This document shows, piece after piece, positions 47,001 to 59,500 of a DNA stretch of 64,000 nucleotides. A program made the position numbers and the translations under genes. The DNA lies in NCBI GenBank assembly GCA_014526335.1, contig JACTAT010000178.1:140501-204500 (forward strand), given 5' to 3'. Below the pieces are notes generated by a model, which saw nothing but the letters and a program-made list of their open reading frames with translations, was not told where the DNA came from and ran no database searches. The DNA comes from Chrysaora quinquecirrha (Eukaryota; Cnidaria; Scyphozoa; Semaeostomeae; Pelagiidae). Every line of letters starts with the position of its first letter. Position 1 is the stretch's first letter.

Positions 47001-48589
47001 TTTTTGGTCTCAGGTTTCGAGTCAAGTTCAGCATTGACCTCTTTGGCAATGGCATTCTCTCTCTTCTGAGCAATTCTGTTGATGAGAAAGGAAACATTTT
47101 AACAATAATTCTGTTCATTTCTAAGTAAAGGCCTAACTAAACTAGGAGATATAATTGTCAAGCGTGACATGTCCCCTCAATGTCTCTCAGTTTAGCCAAT
47201 CCCTGAGTCACTTCAAAAGAAAACATCCATAAATGATTATCTAATTATTTAACCTGTGCCAGTGTTGTTTCAAAGAGAGGGTGTTTTGCTGTGATCCCCA
47301 CACCTGTGCTACCTAATGGATTTTATTGATTGCTAACAGTCCACATTGACCCAAAAATCTCACAATACTAACTTGTGCTTCAGTGTAAACTTTGTTTGCC
47401 TGTATGCAAATGACACCAAGTATGTAGCAACCAAGGTTCCAACAGCAAACAGAGGTCCATATGTGTAGGGATCCATAAGATGAATTTTCCAGAAAAGCCC
47501 TGCAAGAGACAGGTTGCAAATTTGTCATTCTATATTTTACTGTTACGAAGAGGAAGGACCTGCATACCCTCATTGAAGGTGCTGTGGCATGCTGTGTAAT
47601 CCAGCTGACTCGTGGTGTCAAGAGCTCAGTGTGGTCAGGGTTCGAGCCCAACACTGGTAGCATCACAGTTGAGGTCTCGATTAGTTAACCTACTACTGAT
47701 GAGATCCTAGCAACAGGCCCTAAAACACCATTTCACCTTCACCTTCAATGAAAGTAAATGTAGTTGTGATGGTTTGGATTCATGATGGGTTTCCTTGAAA
47801 GCAAATGGACATCCAGCATGGACATCCAAGATTCTCAGACTGACTTGCCCCTTGGTTCCAAAGGTGAGCAGGGATTTTCCCTAGAGCTGTGTATATATTA
47901 TATTACCTATCTATTCTGTGCCTTGGTGGCACAAATTTGTAAATTCACAACAAACAATTTCATTATGACACCAGGGATGCTGGAAGCATGGGGCAGCTGC
48001 CTCCCTTGCCCTTATAAAAATTGCCAAATTCTTTAATTTACCTATTGTCTTATCCCAAATTTGTTGCTTCTGCCCCCACCACCCTGTGCTGCTATGGACA
48101 AAACTTTCTTAGACTTTATACAGTTGAAACTAAAGAGGAATTATTTTCTTTTGTTTTTACCAATACTGAACACCGAACGTTTTAGGTGCACACAGCAAAG
48201 TTTCCAAACTGGGGGCTTAGCAGGGGGCTATTCAAGAAGGGGGAGCTATAAAGGCTTATTCAAGAGGTGGGGTTTAACTTTATCAAGGAATTACGGTAAT
48301 GAAAGTTGTATTGAGAAATTCCACCGTTCCATAATGGCCTATTAGGCCAGACAGAGAAAAAGCACATTTTGATCAGTCTCCTCGACTTCACATCACACTG
48401 TCACAAGCACACACAGGCCTTTTTTGATTGAGGCCTACTCTATTAACCTAAATCATACTCACACAAAGGCAACAGAGTCACCATCAAAGCATTTCCATAA
48501 AACAGAAATTGGGATTTCTTTGAAACAGTTCTGCTAAAATCCTGTAGAAGGATTTCTTCTTCTTGTGTGAGCTTCTTTCCACCAGCCAT
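44055..48589 (-). CDS. SSR3: Translocon-associated protein subunit gamma (TRAP-gamma)
   Basis: SSR3 is the multi-span subunit of the TRAP complex, which sits beside the Sec61 channel in the ER membrane and helps insertion of secretory and membrane proteins. Five exons on the minus strand, 48589-48463, 47499-47373, 47075-46974, 45843-45712 and 44118-44055, join in frame with GT/AG borders to 183 aa, close to the usual ~185. Visible family features: [13 protein letters not shown] near the start, hydrophobic spans [43 protein letters not shown] and [14 protein letters not shown], and the conserved loop [24 protein letters not shown] followed by [11 protein letters not shown]. The stop is TAA at 44057-44055. 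The last exon is tiny and separated by a 1.6-kb intron full of repeats. Reading past exon 4 gives a false extended C-terminus made of MITE sequence. Confidence 0.95.
44226..44870. repeat. Minisatellite of ~41-base unit (ACTACTGTGGTGGGTTATTATG)
   Basis: Units made of ACTACTGTGGTGGGTTATT, ATGCTTGATGTGGTGG and ATAAGC repeat about 15 times with deletions and variants such as TTTTGCATAACGTGGTGG. It lies in the last SSR3 intron. The cysteine/tryptophan-rich frames reading [12 protein letters not shown] are repeat translations. Confidence 0.92.
45248..45335 (+). repeat. Dispersed ~87-bp hairpin repeat, copy 6, with altered but still paired ends
   Basis: The interior matches copies 3-5. The outer bases are TGCGTGA on the left and TCACGCA on the right, which still pair, in place of CCCATGA/TCATGGG. 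Confidence 0.88.
45346..45683. mobile_element. MITE with GGCCAAAC..GTTTGGCC ends, in SSR3 last intron
   Basis: It shares AACATTGCTCGTCCAGCATTT, ACGCCATAAAATTTGCTTAC and CTTTCCAACATTG with the copy at 42474. The right end is AACAATGTTTGATTGTTTGGCC. It begins 29 bases past the donor of SSR3 exon 4. Confidence 0.7.
46040..46165 (-). mobile_element. tRNA-derived SINE, family 1, diverged
   Basis: It keeps the order tail (CACCTTTACC), GATCCTAGCC, TAGTTAATCTACTACTGG and GGTTCAAGCCC on the minus strand, but is more diverged than the other copies. Confidence 0.7.
46391..46482 (+). repeat. Dispersed ~87-bp hairpin repeat, copy 7, diverged
   Basis: The ends GAGCCCATGATCAG and TCATTTCAAGGGCTC are kept and extended as a stem (GAGCCC/GGGCTC). 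The middle is replaced by TGATCTATCAACATTTTC. Confidence 0.75.
46573..46941. mobile_element. MITE of the TACACGC..TATAAGGAACC group, inverted and diverged
   Basis: The right end AGGTTCCTTATAAAGTGGTTCCTTATAAAAAA and the interior GTTCCTCAATTTTAACTGCA match the inverse of the copy at 18080. The left end is decayed. It lies in an SSR3 intron. Confidence 0.7.
47577..47754 (+). mobile_element. tRNA-derived SINE, family 1, nearly complete
   Basis: Head GGTGCTGTGGCATGCTGTG, B box GGTTCGAGCCC, then GAGGTCTCGATTAGTTAACC, TACTACTGATGAGATCCTAGC and the tail CACCATTTCACCTTCACC. It lies in SSR3 intron 1. Confidence 0.85.
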
Positions 48590-48893
48590 TTTTCAAATGT
48601 CAGCCAAAGGGAAACAATGTAAAGCTGCGTGTCCTTATCTTCAATGGAGACTCGGGCTCAGATCCCTTAGCACTGGCGCTTACTTGCAATAGGGAGACCA
48701 GAGTAAGAAAATTCTTAACAAACATTGTTTCACAGCAGAAAAGTACAAACGCTTTTTATTTTATAAAGAACCTAGCTCAAGGTCTAGTTCCAGAAGTTCC
48801 ACATTTTTGGACCTCTTTTGATTGAATTTTAATGCAAAAAATTCCTAAATTTTCACTGCATATTTAGTGCCATGCCCAGGGGGGGGTGTAAAT

Positions 48894-49235
48894 CCGGGGG
48901 GTAACTCCCATATGTATGGGTACGGGATGTGCCATTTTTCGGGGTACCTTTTTAGGGGTGGAAAATAAATTTTGGGGTATTAAATTTGCTAGAATTACAA
49001 ACTTGGGGTATCATTTTTGTTAAGATGATCAATTTTGATAAAGTCACAATAACTGCCAAATAAATTTCAGCTGTATAATTCTAAAAAAGAACTTTTGAGT
49101 ATTTCTATGTATTATATTCGTATTTCTTTGTGAACTTTGGGGCATACTTTTTAGAATTTTTATAAATTTTGGGGTCAAATTTTTATTACGAAAATGGCAC
49201 ACCCCCGTCACTGATCTATTGAAGTTACCCCCCGG
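48894..49235. mobile_element. MITE with CCGGGGGGTAACTCC ends
   Basis: Left CCGGGGGGTAACTCCCATATG and right GAAGTTACCCCCCGG are inverted. Inner GGGATGTGCCATTTT and AAAATGGCACACCCCCGT also mirror. It resembles the family at 16023/63441 in end composition but has a different interior (TTTTGGGGTA phrases). Confidence 0.75.
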
Positions 49236-49426
49236 GGTGACATGACTATCCCTGTTAGTGCATGGGTTGCAGGAGTCGTGGAATTTTGAATTAAAAAGAA
49301 CTTTTGATCGATAAATTGTCTATTTTGTATATCTCTCTCTGTAATCTGCTGCGAGGGCGCCATGTTATTCTTGCGCGTGGCTGATTGACGTGGGATTAAG
49401 CAATCATGTCACTCAAAATGTAAGTT

Positions 49427-52400
49427 GAAACCTCTTCAGTTCCTAAATATCACTATTGAAACCTCTTCAGTTCCTAAATTTCGTTTCGCATCACTATTTT
49501 CGTAAAACTAAAAACAGGAATTCAAAAAGATCATCGGGAGGAATTTCGGCATATATCCCAATAAAATTTAAAAATATAGTTGAAGTAAAACAAAGTAAAC
49601 ATGAAGATTTACTATGGATTAAATTTAAAAAGCAATATCTATTATCTGATAACGATATTTATTTCTGTATTGTTTATATCAAACCAGAAAATTCGACTCA
49701 TACAAGTATAAACGATACGTCTCAAATCGTGAAAGAAGAAATTTTGAAATATTCAAAATTAGGATATATCATCTTAGGAGGTGACTTCAACAGTAGAACT
49801 GGCACTTTAACTGACTTCATTGAATCAGACACGAATCAGTTTGGAGAGAGTGACCCTGAACAAAACCTAGATAACATACAAAGTAAAAGAGCATCAAAAG
49901 ATAATTCAGTTAACAATGCTGGAAAAACTTTGATAGACCTTTGTTACACACATCATCTTAAAATTGTTAATGGTAGAACATTAGGAGATCTAACTGGTAA
50001 ATATACTTGTTTTAAATACAATGGCTCAAGCATTGTTGATTATGTGATTTGTAGTGAAAATTTCATTAACAAAATAAAATTGTTTTCAGTTAAGCCATTA
50101 ACATTACACTCAGATTATTGTCAGTTAATCTTAGAATTGAATATAAAAATAAAGAATGTCAAAAGAACTGTAACGAAACATAAAGAAAAGAATTTTAATA
50201 TAAAACCTAAATATATATGGGATGCAAACTCGGAGCAACAGCTAAAAAAGTTCTTCTCAGATGACACTCTAACAAAACTAGAAAACAACGACAACATTGA
50301 TAAGAAAATTAGTGTATTTAATGAATTTTTAGAAACGGCATCAAATGCCTGCCTTAAACCAATTAAAAAGTGTAACTCAAATAAAACGAAGAAAAGAAAA
50401 CAGAAAATGTTTGATGTAAATTGCTACAACAAGCGACAAGATCTTAAAAGGCTGGGAAAACTATTGAATACATTTCCAGGTAACGATTATATTAGAAAAA
50501 CGTATCATCAAAACAAAAAGGAATATAAGTTTTTAATTAAAAGACTAATCAGGCAAGAAAAAGAAAAACAGTTAAGGAAACTTAATGATTTAGCAAAAAA
50601 TAATATGAAAGAACGATGGAAAATTATTAAATCAATAACAAACGATAAAGGAAAGGAAGATCCAAGTGATCAAATAGACAGTGAAACATGGGTGAGGTTT
50701 TATAAGGAACTAGGATTCAAGGAGGAAGTACGAGAACAGGGAGATGTAAATATGGAAGGGTTAAGAGTAAATCTTACTGAAAATCAGAAAATAGATATAA
50801 ATAGTAACATAAATAGAGAAATATCAACTGAAGAAATTCTAAACACAGTTAACAACCTTAAAAAGAAAAAAGCAGTAGGTATTGATAACATATCTAATGA
50901 AATTCTAAAAGTTTTACCAACTTAAAATTAGGTAGTAAAATGATAAAAGTTTATTCAACGCTGTCTTTGGAAATTATCCGCTTATTTGGAAAGAAGGGTT
51001 GGTCAAACCGATATTCAAAAAGGGACCAATCTCAACCGACAAACTATAGAGGAATTACATTGACATCATGTTTAGGAAAATGTTCAATCAAATTCTAAAT
51101 GAAAGAATAACCAATATCTTCGAATCTTATGATATATTTGCAGATAATTTAATGGGTTTTCGTAAGGATATGAGAACATCCAACAATGTCTTTATACTCA
51201 AAACACTTATTGATAAGCAATTTAAAAAAACAAAACTGTATTGCTGTTTCATTGACATATCAAAGGCTTTCGATAGATTATGGCGTCAAGGATTGTTGTA
51301 TAAATTGAGAAATTACGGAATCCAAGGAAAATGTTAAAACTATTCAAGAACTATACACGAGTACAAAAAATCGGATACTCCTAAAAGACTATTTGACTGA
51401 ACAATTTGAGATCAATATGGGTGTGAAACAGGGCGACCCTTTAAGTTCACTTCTATTTAATATTGACATGAATGATCTATGTGCTAGACTTTTAGCAAAC
51501 ACTGATGTGGATGCTCCAAAAATTATGAACAGAAAGATACCTTGCCTAATGTGGGCCGATACTACTCTTAGGTACCTAATTGCCGTCCCCCGCTAATTAA
51601 TTTTGAAAATTTTTCCAACCCCCGCTCTTATTAGGACCCCCGCTTATTAAATTTTTCAACTTCGCGTAAGTGACGCGTATTGAAAATTCATATCAGAGGA
51701 TTCAAAATCACAAAATAAATAGATACCAGTCTTGCATAGACAAAATAAGATAAAAATTGAGTCTGAGTCTTGAGTCATTTTCAACAAAATCCAACCCCCG
51801 CTAATTGGGACCCCCGGCAATTAATTTTCAACAAAAATCCAACCCCCGCTAATTGGGACCCCCGGCAATTAGGCACCTAAGAGTAGTTGATATCTCGAAT
51901 TATCTGTTGCAAGTAGACTCAAGAAGTCATAGAGCTGCCTTAACTAGACTTATGATTAGTGCACACAAACTTAAGATAGAAACCGGTCGTTATTCAAAGG
52001 CTAGAATAGAGCAAAATGAACGTTTTGCGAATATTGTAAGAGTAAAAGAAGGAAATCGACAACGAAATCCACTTTATTTATGACTGTTTGAATAATAAGA
52101 GCCAAAGAGAAATATTCTTCATCCAACAAAATTTGAAACAACATCAAATCGATCGATTATCAGTTGAAGAGAAAAATGAATTATTTAAACAAATGTTGTT
52201 ATCTAAAAATAGGGAAACATTATCTTCTCTGGCAAAATTTATATACCTATCAGAAATTAAAAGAAGCGTCAATTCCAATTAGGATGTTTTTTAATTAACA
52301 GGATACAATAGAATTAATTTTCATTGAATATAAATTTAAAATCAAACATTGTTAGTCGGTATTAGCGTTGAATTATTATTATACAATATTATGGTTGAAA

Positions 52401-52564
52401 TTTCAGTTAAATTTAGTGTAGTTAAATTTAGTTTAATTCTTAGACTTAGTTACTCCTTGTAGTATTGCAATCATCGTGTAACATTTTGCATGTAGACGAT
52501 AGTATTGTAAACTACTAGACCCCGTTGTGGGTGATGAATATATGAATTGAATTGAATTGAATTG
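49427..52564 (+). pseudogene. Decayed non-LTR retrotransposon (APE endonuclease + reverse transcriptase)
   Basis: The frame 49456-50925 encodes most of an apurinic-type endonuclease (GGISAYIPIKF, IILGGDFNSRTG, GSSIVDYVICS, TLHSDYCQL) and the start of the RT (KKKAVGIDNISNEILK). Further RT pieces occur in shifted frames: YRGITLT near 51050, FIDISKAFDRLW (motif A with DISKAFD, about 51250-51290), MGVKQGDPLSSLLFN (motif B, about 51420-51460) and LMWAD (start of motif C) broken at 51560. C-terminal remnants follow to about 52280, and the sequence ends in (TGAAT)n, a usual LINE tail. The 5' end of the endonuclease is missing, and a 24-base phrase TTGAAACC..CTAAAT is duplicated just upstream. Several frameshifts and an internal deletion after motif C make it inactive. 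Confidence 0.9.
51561..51887. mobile_element. 327-bp MITE inserted in the LINE catalytic motif
   Basis: The ends ACTACTCTTAGGTACCTAA and TTAGGCACCTAAGAGTAGT are inverted, with CCCCCGCTAATT repeats at both ends. It splits the RT motif C: the bases before it (GGGCCGAT) and after it (GATATCTCG) join as the codons for W-A-D-D-I-S. Only a single T is shared at both borders, so the target duplication is 1 bp or absent. Confidence 0.85.
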
Positions 52565-52737
52565 AACTTACATTTTGAGTGACATGATTGCTTAATCCCA
52601 CGTCAATCAGCCACGCGCAAGAATAACATGGCGCCCTCGCAGCAGATTACAGAGAGAGATATACAAAATAGACAATTTATCGATCAAAAGTTCTTTTTAA
52701 TTCAAAATTCCACGACTCCTGCAACCCATGGTTAGTG

Positions 52738-53576
52738 TTACGTTTCCTTACGTATTATTTTCCTTACGTATGGGACGTTTTAGAGATTAGGGTTTCTTAT
52801 AAAAAGTTTCTTATAAATGAAACACTTAATAAAGTATCTGAGACTCTATGCATTTCTTAGTTTGACTTTGCGAAGATTTCGCGATTTGGCTTCTACGCAA
52901 TGCTTTAGATTCCCCGATCTCGTCTTTTAAAAAGATCGTCTTGACCTAAAAATTGAGCATATTTTTGGGCATATAACCATTTTGGGGCATTTTACAACCA
53001 TATGTAAACAACTTTAAAATTAAACGATTCTGGGGATCGATTATTAAATAACCAATCTATCTCAATAAATAAGAGTGCCTCTCAATGAAAAATTCATTAC
53101 ATAACCACCACGGAAAATGCCGAAAAACTAACGCTGGAAGAAGAAAGCATTGCTCAAAATATTGTACCAATTTTGTCACGAGTTACAACTGGTGCATGGG
53201 AAATAATAGTTTTTGATAGATCAGTTTCTGCTTTTCCACAATCAATTTTTTTTGTAATCTTGTGTAAATTAAATTTATTTGGTCATTATTATCCCTCCAA
53301 AAGCTTAGGTTAACACTGGAATGAACCAAAAATTGTGGTTTATTGTATAGATGGGAGGGACAAACGGCTTTGTTCTGAAAGGTGGCAGGCATTAAAGCAT
53401 GCGCACTAAAACCGTATTTTGGATCATACTCAGAAACTCTGTTGGCTCCAAAAGCAGTTGCAAATCGAAATGTGCTCAGTTTTTCAACGGTATGCAGATT
53501 GAAAATAACAGAATTACTGCTGAAATAAATTAACTGTATATTGATGTAATATAAAAAGGAAACAAGAATAACCAGT
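52738..53576. other. Region upstream of mitofusin
   Basis: No gene is supported. TTTCTTATAAAAAGTTTCTTATAAA at about 52793 is a remnant of the ATAAGAAAC MITE group. A minus-strand frame (53605-53183) overlaps the mitofusin start codon and looks like chance. The mitofusin promoter and 5' UTR should lie at the right end. Confidence 0.35.
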
Positions 53577-56500
53577 ATGCCGCAGTTAAACAAAGTTTTT
53601 CGCAAGACAAACTCAGTCTCGTCAAACAGTCCTCACATGAGTTTGCAAGACGCCATTTCTCCTCTGCAAAGATTTGTGAGGGCGAAGAAATTGATAAACC
53701 AGACATTTGATGAACTTGCGAGATATTTAAAAGAAGCGAGAGATTTCTTAGCTGATTGTGAAATATCTGATGAACTCGACTATGAAACAAGGAAAGATCT
53801 GGAACAGGTAAAATGCTTTGGTCCAACCTACATACATACACATACAGCCTACAGGCTGCAGGCTATGTCTTGCTTGGCTGCACCTGTCTGCCTGTGTCCT
53901 GTTTGAGAACTTGCTCCCACTTGCTCCTGTCATATTGTTATGTTAATAAGGTAGACTATTATTTCCCAATCTGCTGGCAATGACGCACCATGTGAAATTT
54001 GCATGTTTCACCTGGTTTTGTGTGGCAGTTTCTGTATGTGGTCAAAAGGGTCAAAATCGTTCTAGACAAGTTGGCCCATTGCCAAGTTGGTCCATTACCA
54101 AGCCGTCCTGTCCCTATGGACAAGTCGGCCCACTGCAATGTTGGCCTACGATGTTATATACTAGTTATTTTGTTAATTATGTGGTTATGGGGGCTGACTC
54201 CCAAACCCCCTGCTTTAACAGTGTACATGCACAATTATGTGCACAATTCATTATATTTTAGTGGGCTAATTTGGTATACCCTGACAGGCTGACCCTGTCT
54301 AATGCATGATTGGCCGACTTGACTAACACATGGTGGGTCAACTTTGCAGTGGGCCATCTTGTTCTGTTACCAGTCAAAACATACTCACGACTGTGTTGTG
54401 TTACTCAGCTTTGGGGGGCTGGGGTCTTGTGAATTTGGTCAAGCTGCCTTTACAAATACATCTCAATGCATTTAAGGGAACCCACTGTGCATTCCATGTA
54501 TATGCCCCAACGTGTACATCGAAGATACAATACGATACAATACAATAGAAAGAACAATATGAAATCGGTTTTCCACATCAGATGGCCAGGCTGCAGAGTA
54601 TGGCACTTCCACGCCCAAGATTTTCTGCAGAACAATAAGATGGAACAATAGAAACTGGCTCTTGCAAATCCAAGACCTTTTTTAAAATCACTGTACTCTG
54701 TAAACTGGGTGACTGCACCGATGTGTGCTCAGTGTGTGGCAACTTGGATATCTCTGGGAAGACTTGCAGATTAAAACCATCATTAATGCTATTGAGCCCA
54801 AACCAGCTTTAAGACCCAGTTTACGCTATGAGACAAATACAGTATGAAACTATACTGTTTTGGCATTGCGTCTACACTATGCCAGCACAGTTTTTATATT
54901 GCAAAATGAATTCAATACACTAACCGGCTTGATCTGAAAACGGCATAGTATAAACGCCTGAATCAGTACAGTTTGACGCCGCTTTGCTGAATGAATGAGA
55001 GAAAAAAATTACTCTTTGTTCTTTTTAACATTAAACAATAGATTTTAGACAAAACCAATGAACTTGCTCATCGTATTCATTTCATACCAACATAGTGAGG
55101 GACTCCCTATTCCCCATTCAACATGAAATCATTCTATATTCATTTCGTACTGTCATAGTGTAAACAGGGCCTAAGAATTTGCTTGCTTGCCTTCTTAGTG
55201 CCTATGGCAGAACTGATTGGCATGTAGTGCTATGATTCTTGGTGATTTAAACCCATCATCATCTTACCTCCTAAGCCTGTTGTGACCCCATGGGCTTTCA
55301 AACCTGCAGTAGCTAAATTATTTATAGTACAGTAGTTATTCGATTATTCATCCTACTCGGTACACAATATTTTCGAATTGTGTGCAGATAATCCAAAATT
55401 CCAGATAAGCAGAAATATATAATCACCAGGCCTCGCCTTTTAAGGCGGGCGATCGCCCGCGCCCGCCTCGTCACTCCCCTCGAATGCTCGAGGCGAGCTG
55501 TCATCGCTCCCCTCGATATCAAATAACGGAAAAATCCGCCCACCTTCGCTTTTCTTTCTTAATTACCAGACAGACAGGAAATCTCCGGCATTAATCTTTA
55601 AATGGACTAATCTCCTTATCACCTTTGACTTTTCCTGTTTTAAGTTCTGTTGACGACTTTTTGATGACCATAAGGGTCACAGTTGAAGACTGGATGTACT
55701 TTTATCGTCATAAAGATTCTTTTATTTCTTTTTTGTTTCGAATTTTAAAATTGCTTTCAATTAATTTAAATAGGTATTTTTCTCCTTAAAAACTTTGTTT
55801 TCTTCCGTTTTGTACCATATTATACCCTTTAACAGTCACTTAAGGAAGATAAAAAACCGCCCGCCTGAATTTTTTGAGGGGAGCGATTACCGCCCACCTA
55901 CTAAAATCTTCCTGGCGAGGCCTGAATCACAGCAAAAACCAGTTGCAATCTGACAAGAGTAGTTTTTGTAATTTCTTTTTCAAACAAAACATTCTTTTCT
56001 AGAGTATTAGAGGTTTTAGAGTGATTTTTTGTCATTTCTGTGTGACACTTCAATATTCGAGTGGTTTGTGCACAGTAAAATAGAGTATTTGTTGAACAAT
56101 GATTTTGTCATTGAAAATTTTTGATGGACTGGATAATCGAAGTCCGGATAAACGAGGGGTCGGATGATCGAATAACTACTGTATATAATATCTTTTCAGG
56201 TTTCAAACAACCTAGACCAAGTCTCGGGAATAACTACAGTCTTGGCCAGGGATCACATGAAAGTTGCATTCTTTGGAAGAACAAGCAATGGCAAGAGCAC
56301 TGTTATCAATGCAATGTTGAATGATAAGATATTGCCATCTGGCATTGGACATACAACTAATTGCTTCGTTAGTGTAATTGGATGCAGTGGTTCTGATGCT
56401 TATATGCATACACCTGATTCCAAAGAAAAGAAAAATGTTGCTGTAAGTTGCATCTTTCAGTGTTTTGTTCTGATTTTTCTTAGAATGCTAAGATATGTTA

Positions 56501-59500
56501 CGGGGCTAAGGTACGTAAGAGCATGGAGTGAAATAAAGATATGGCACTTAAAAATTGCAGTAAACAGTGGAAACGTTTTTGGACATACTTAAGCTTCATT
56601 GGACACTCCTCAGAGTATGTATAAACCTTAGAAACAGACTGAAACACTTGCAAAGGCAAAATTTAAACCCAGATGCAGATCAAAAGCAAGAATCAGAAAC
56701 TTGACAAATCTTGATTGGCCTTGAAGCTACGGTTTGCAAATAAGAGCAATTTAGAGTGGAGAATTTCAAAATAAAAACGACAACTTTTAAACGGTAAAAC
56801 ATGTTCCGAACAAACACTGTTCATCTTCAGTTACATGAGTAGATAATAGGTAGAATCAAGTACAGCAACGTATTAAATCTACAAAAATTCTTACATAACA
56901 TATAAACACACGTGGTAAAAAGTGATGATAACAATAGTTGAACTTCAAATAAAAATAAACATACAAAAGGGAATAAGTTTTACAATAGTATGAAGAGAAC
57001 CAATAATTAATGAGAGAGGCTTAAGTTATAACTGTACAATTGCTTATTCAGAGTAGGTTGAGCCCAAGAGATATGAAGAGCCTCCTTAATTTTAAGTGTG
57101 TAAGAGCTATTAGCATGGTCTAAAATACTGAACGAATCCTCGGAACAAAAAGGGTTGGCATGGCAAGAAGGGGATCCGTTTATGTGTTTATAGATGTGCG
57201 AGTTTTTGTCTGTTACCAAATTTAGAGCGGATTTATATTTTGGACACCCTGTATTTTTGTCACAAGTAACTGCATTTAATAATCATCATTAATATGTATT
57301 TTCATTTTCTTAGTCCCTCCAACAATTGGCTCATGCACTTGGTGATGAAAAAATTGACAGCAACAATTTGATACAAGTATTTTGGCCAAAAGACCAGTAA
57401 GTATTTTAGTATTGTTTGGTCTTTGTATAGCAAAAATGCCTCCACACTGAGTAGTGATTATTAATGGGGAAATGTATGCACCCGGATTTTCTTCTCTCTT
57501 GTGGTCTTAACAAAGCTGGTTGACCACAAAGAAGAGAAACTGTGGTCCAACTGAAACCCTTCTCATTTCAAGGTCTTTGAAGCAACAACTGACATTCAAA
57601 ATGTTGTGCCAACACATCAATTGTTTTGCCACAGCAAACCGTACCAACACATCAATTTTGCTCTAATCTATGAAAAATCTTTTCAATACACAAAATGTTG
57701 TTTGTTTTGACAACATCTATAGCAAACCGTGACAACATGTTGGTCAACATGTTGGCTGAAAAAATAGATCATTTCGGTAGAATTTAAATTTTTCGAAATC
57801 GCAAGATATCAATCTTTTGATAGAAATTTCGTATAAAGCACCCAAAATTTAATCTAGGTGTAAAGTTTTACTATCTCAGCGCGGGTATTATCGATTCTAC
57901 GAGCGTCCAAAGTTCACGATTTTATAAGGGCTTTGACAGTGTGGGGTAAAAAGTTTCACCAAGTTCATCTTTTGCGGTCAAAGCCTTTATGAAATTGGGA
58001 ACTTTGAATGCTCATAAATTAGGAACACAAGCGCTAGGACAGTGAAACTTTGTACCTAAACTATGTTTTGGCTGCTTTATAAGATTTTCATATCGAAAAC
58101 TCGATATCGTGTGGTTTCGAAAAATTTTAATGCCGCGTGACGTCATACCGAAATGATCTGTAGGCCAACATGTTGGTACGGTTTGCCATATCATTACAAC
58201 ATCTGAGAGAAAGAAATGAGGATGAGGCTTCAAAAGTAACCATTTCGAGCTAACTTTTGAATTAACTATTTATTGTTTTTCTTCAAAGGTGCACCCTTCT
58301 GAGAGACGATGTCGTATTTGTTGACAGGTAAGAACAATCAATTATGGCACATGGAGTAATAACCAAACCTCTTATTATACATCTTTTCAGCTAAGGGCCT
58401 CGTTTAGAGAAAAAGGCAATAGCGCCAAAGAACATCCGCTATCTCGAACGATTTTCCATTTCCCCTCGTTTTGGTATAAGGGTTTGTATAGAAAAATCAT
58501 CCGCTATCTCGAACCCCGTTATCTCGAACATTCGCTGCCTTGAACCATTTTGGATTTCCCATGGAGGAAAACCTGCTCTTTGTCTCGAGCTTTGCCAAAG
58601 TTTCTGCTCAACTGGATAAAGAGACAGGCTGAAAATACGTATAAGTTCGCCTAGCGGGAATGGCAGCAGCTAAGTGATATGCTGCCCATGTATACAATAG
58701 ATGAAGCTCAGAAACTTCGATGGATTGCTAGTATGAGAGTCTTACTGTGCTTCTATCGAGATAGTGGATGTTTAACTGTAAAAGCTGGATTTGACGGTGA
58801 AAACCAAGATGGATGTGCTTGCCATGTTTTTGAGTATTAATTTTTGCTTAAAAGCCATGGGGGGTCTCGAGTATTTAACCTGACATTCCGGCATTTTGGG
58901 GGGAAAATTTTCAGCTCGGCCATTTGTTTTATCGATTCTTATGATACATCAAAGTTATTCCAGTTTGTGATAAAAATATGACAACAACGGCTTACCATCC
59001 CTCTTACTCATCTTCCATAAAAGTTTCCACCCATATTTTGGGAGAAGATAATTTAATGAGGTTGCAAAACGTCACCCTGAGCAATTTTCGAAACTTTCCA
59101 TCGCTGAAATCGTCAATGACTAAAAGCAAGATGATTTGATTTAGAACTAAAGTTAATGTGTTTAATTTGAATATGGTAGAAGGCGTACATGTAGACGGAC
59201 GAGATGGTTGAAGTTTGGACGTTTAGATTTTGAAGCATTGATGAAACTAAGTTCTGTAAGTGTTTGATATCTCAACGACCGTTCAGCCACTATCCAAAAG
59301 CTATATTACATGTAGAAGGCCCGAAAATTTAAAGAATTTATACTACTAAAGATAAAATCATTATGAAAAAAAACACAATTTGAATATGGTGTCTGAATAG
59401 ATTTCTTGATTTCTGTTTCCTTCTTTCAGTCCTGGCATTGATGTAACTCCGGATTTAGATAGCTGGATTGATAAACATTGTCTGGATGCTGATGTGTTTG

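Larger units (their letters stand above)
49254..52737. mobile_element. Composite TIR unit: perfect 166-bp arms and 7-bp target duplication around a LINE
   Basis: Arms 49261-49426 and 52565-52730 are exact inverted copies with ends CATGGGTTGCAGG. Outside both is GTTAGTG (49254-49260 and 52731-52737), a 7-bp target duplication. All sequence between the arms is LINE-derived apart from a nested MITE. If the cargo is removed, the arms abut as one palindrome with no spacer. Confidence 0.85.

Noticed and set aside
53183..53605. Minus-strand 140-aa frame with a hydrophobic start
   Set aside because: It overlaps the mitofusin start codon on the other strand and has no recognisable domain or splice support; treated as chance.
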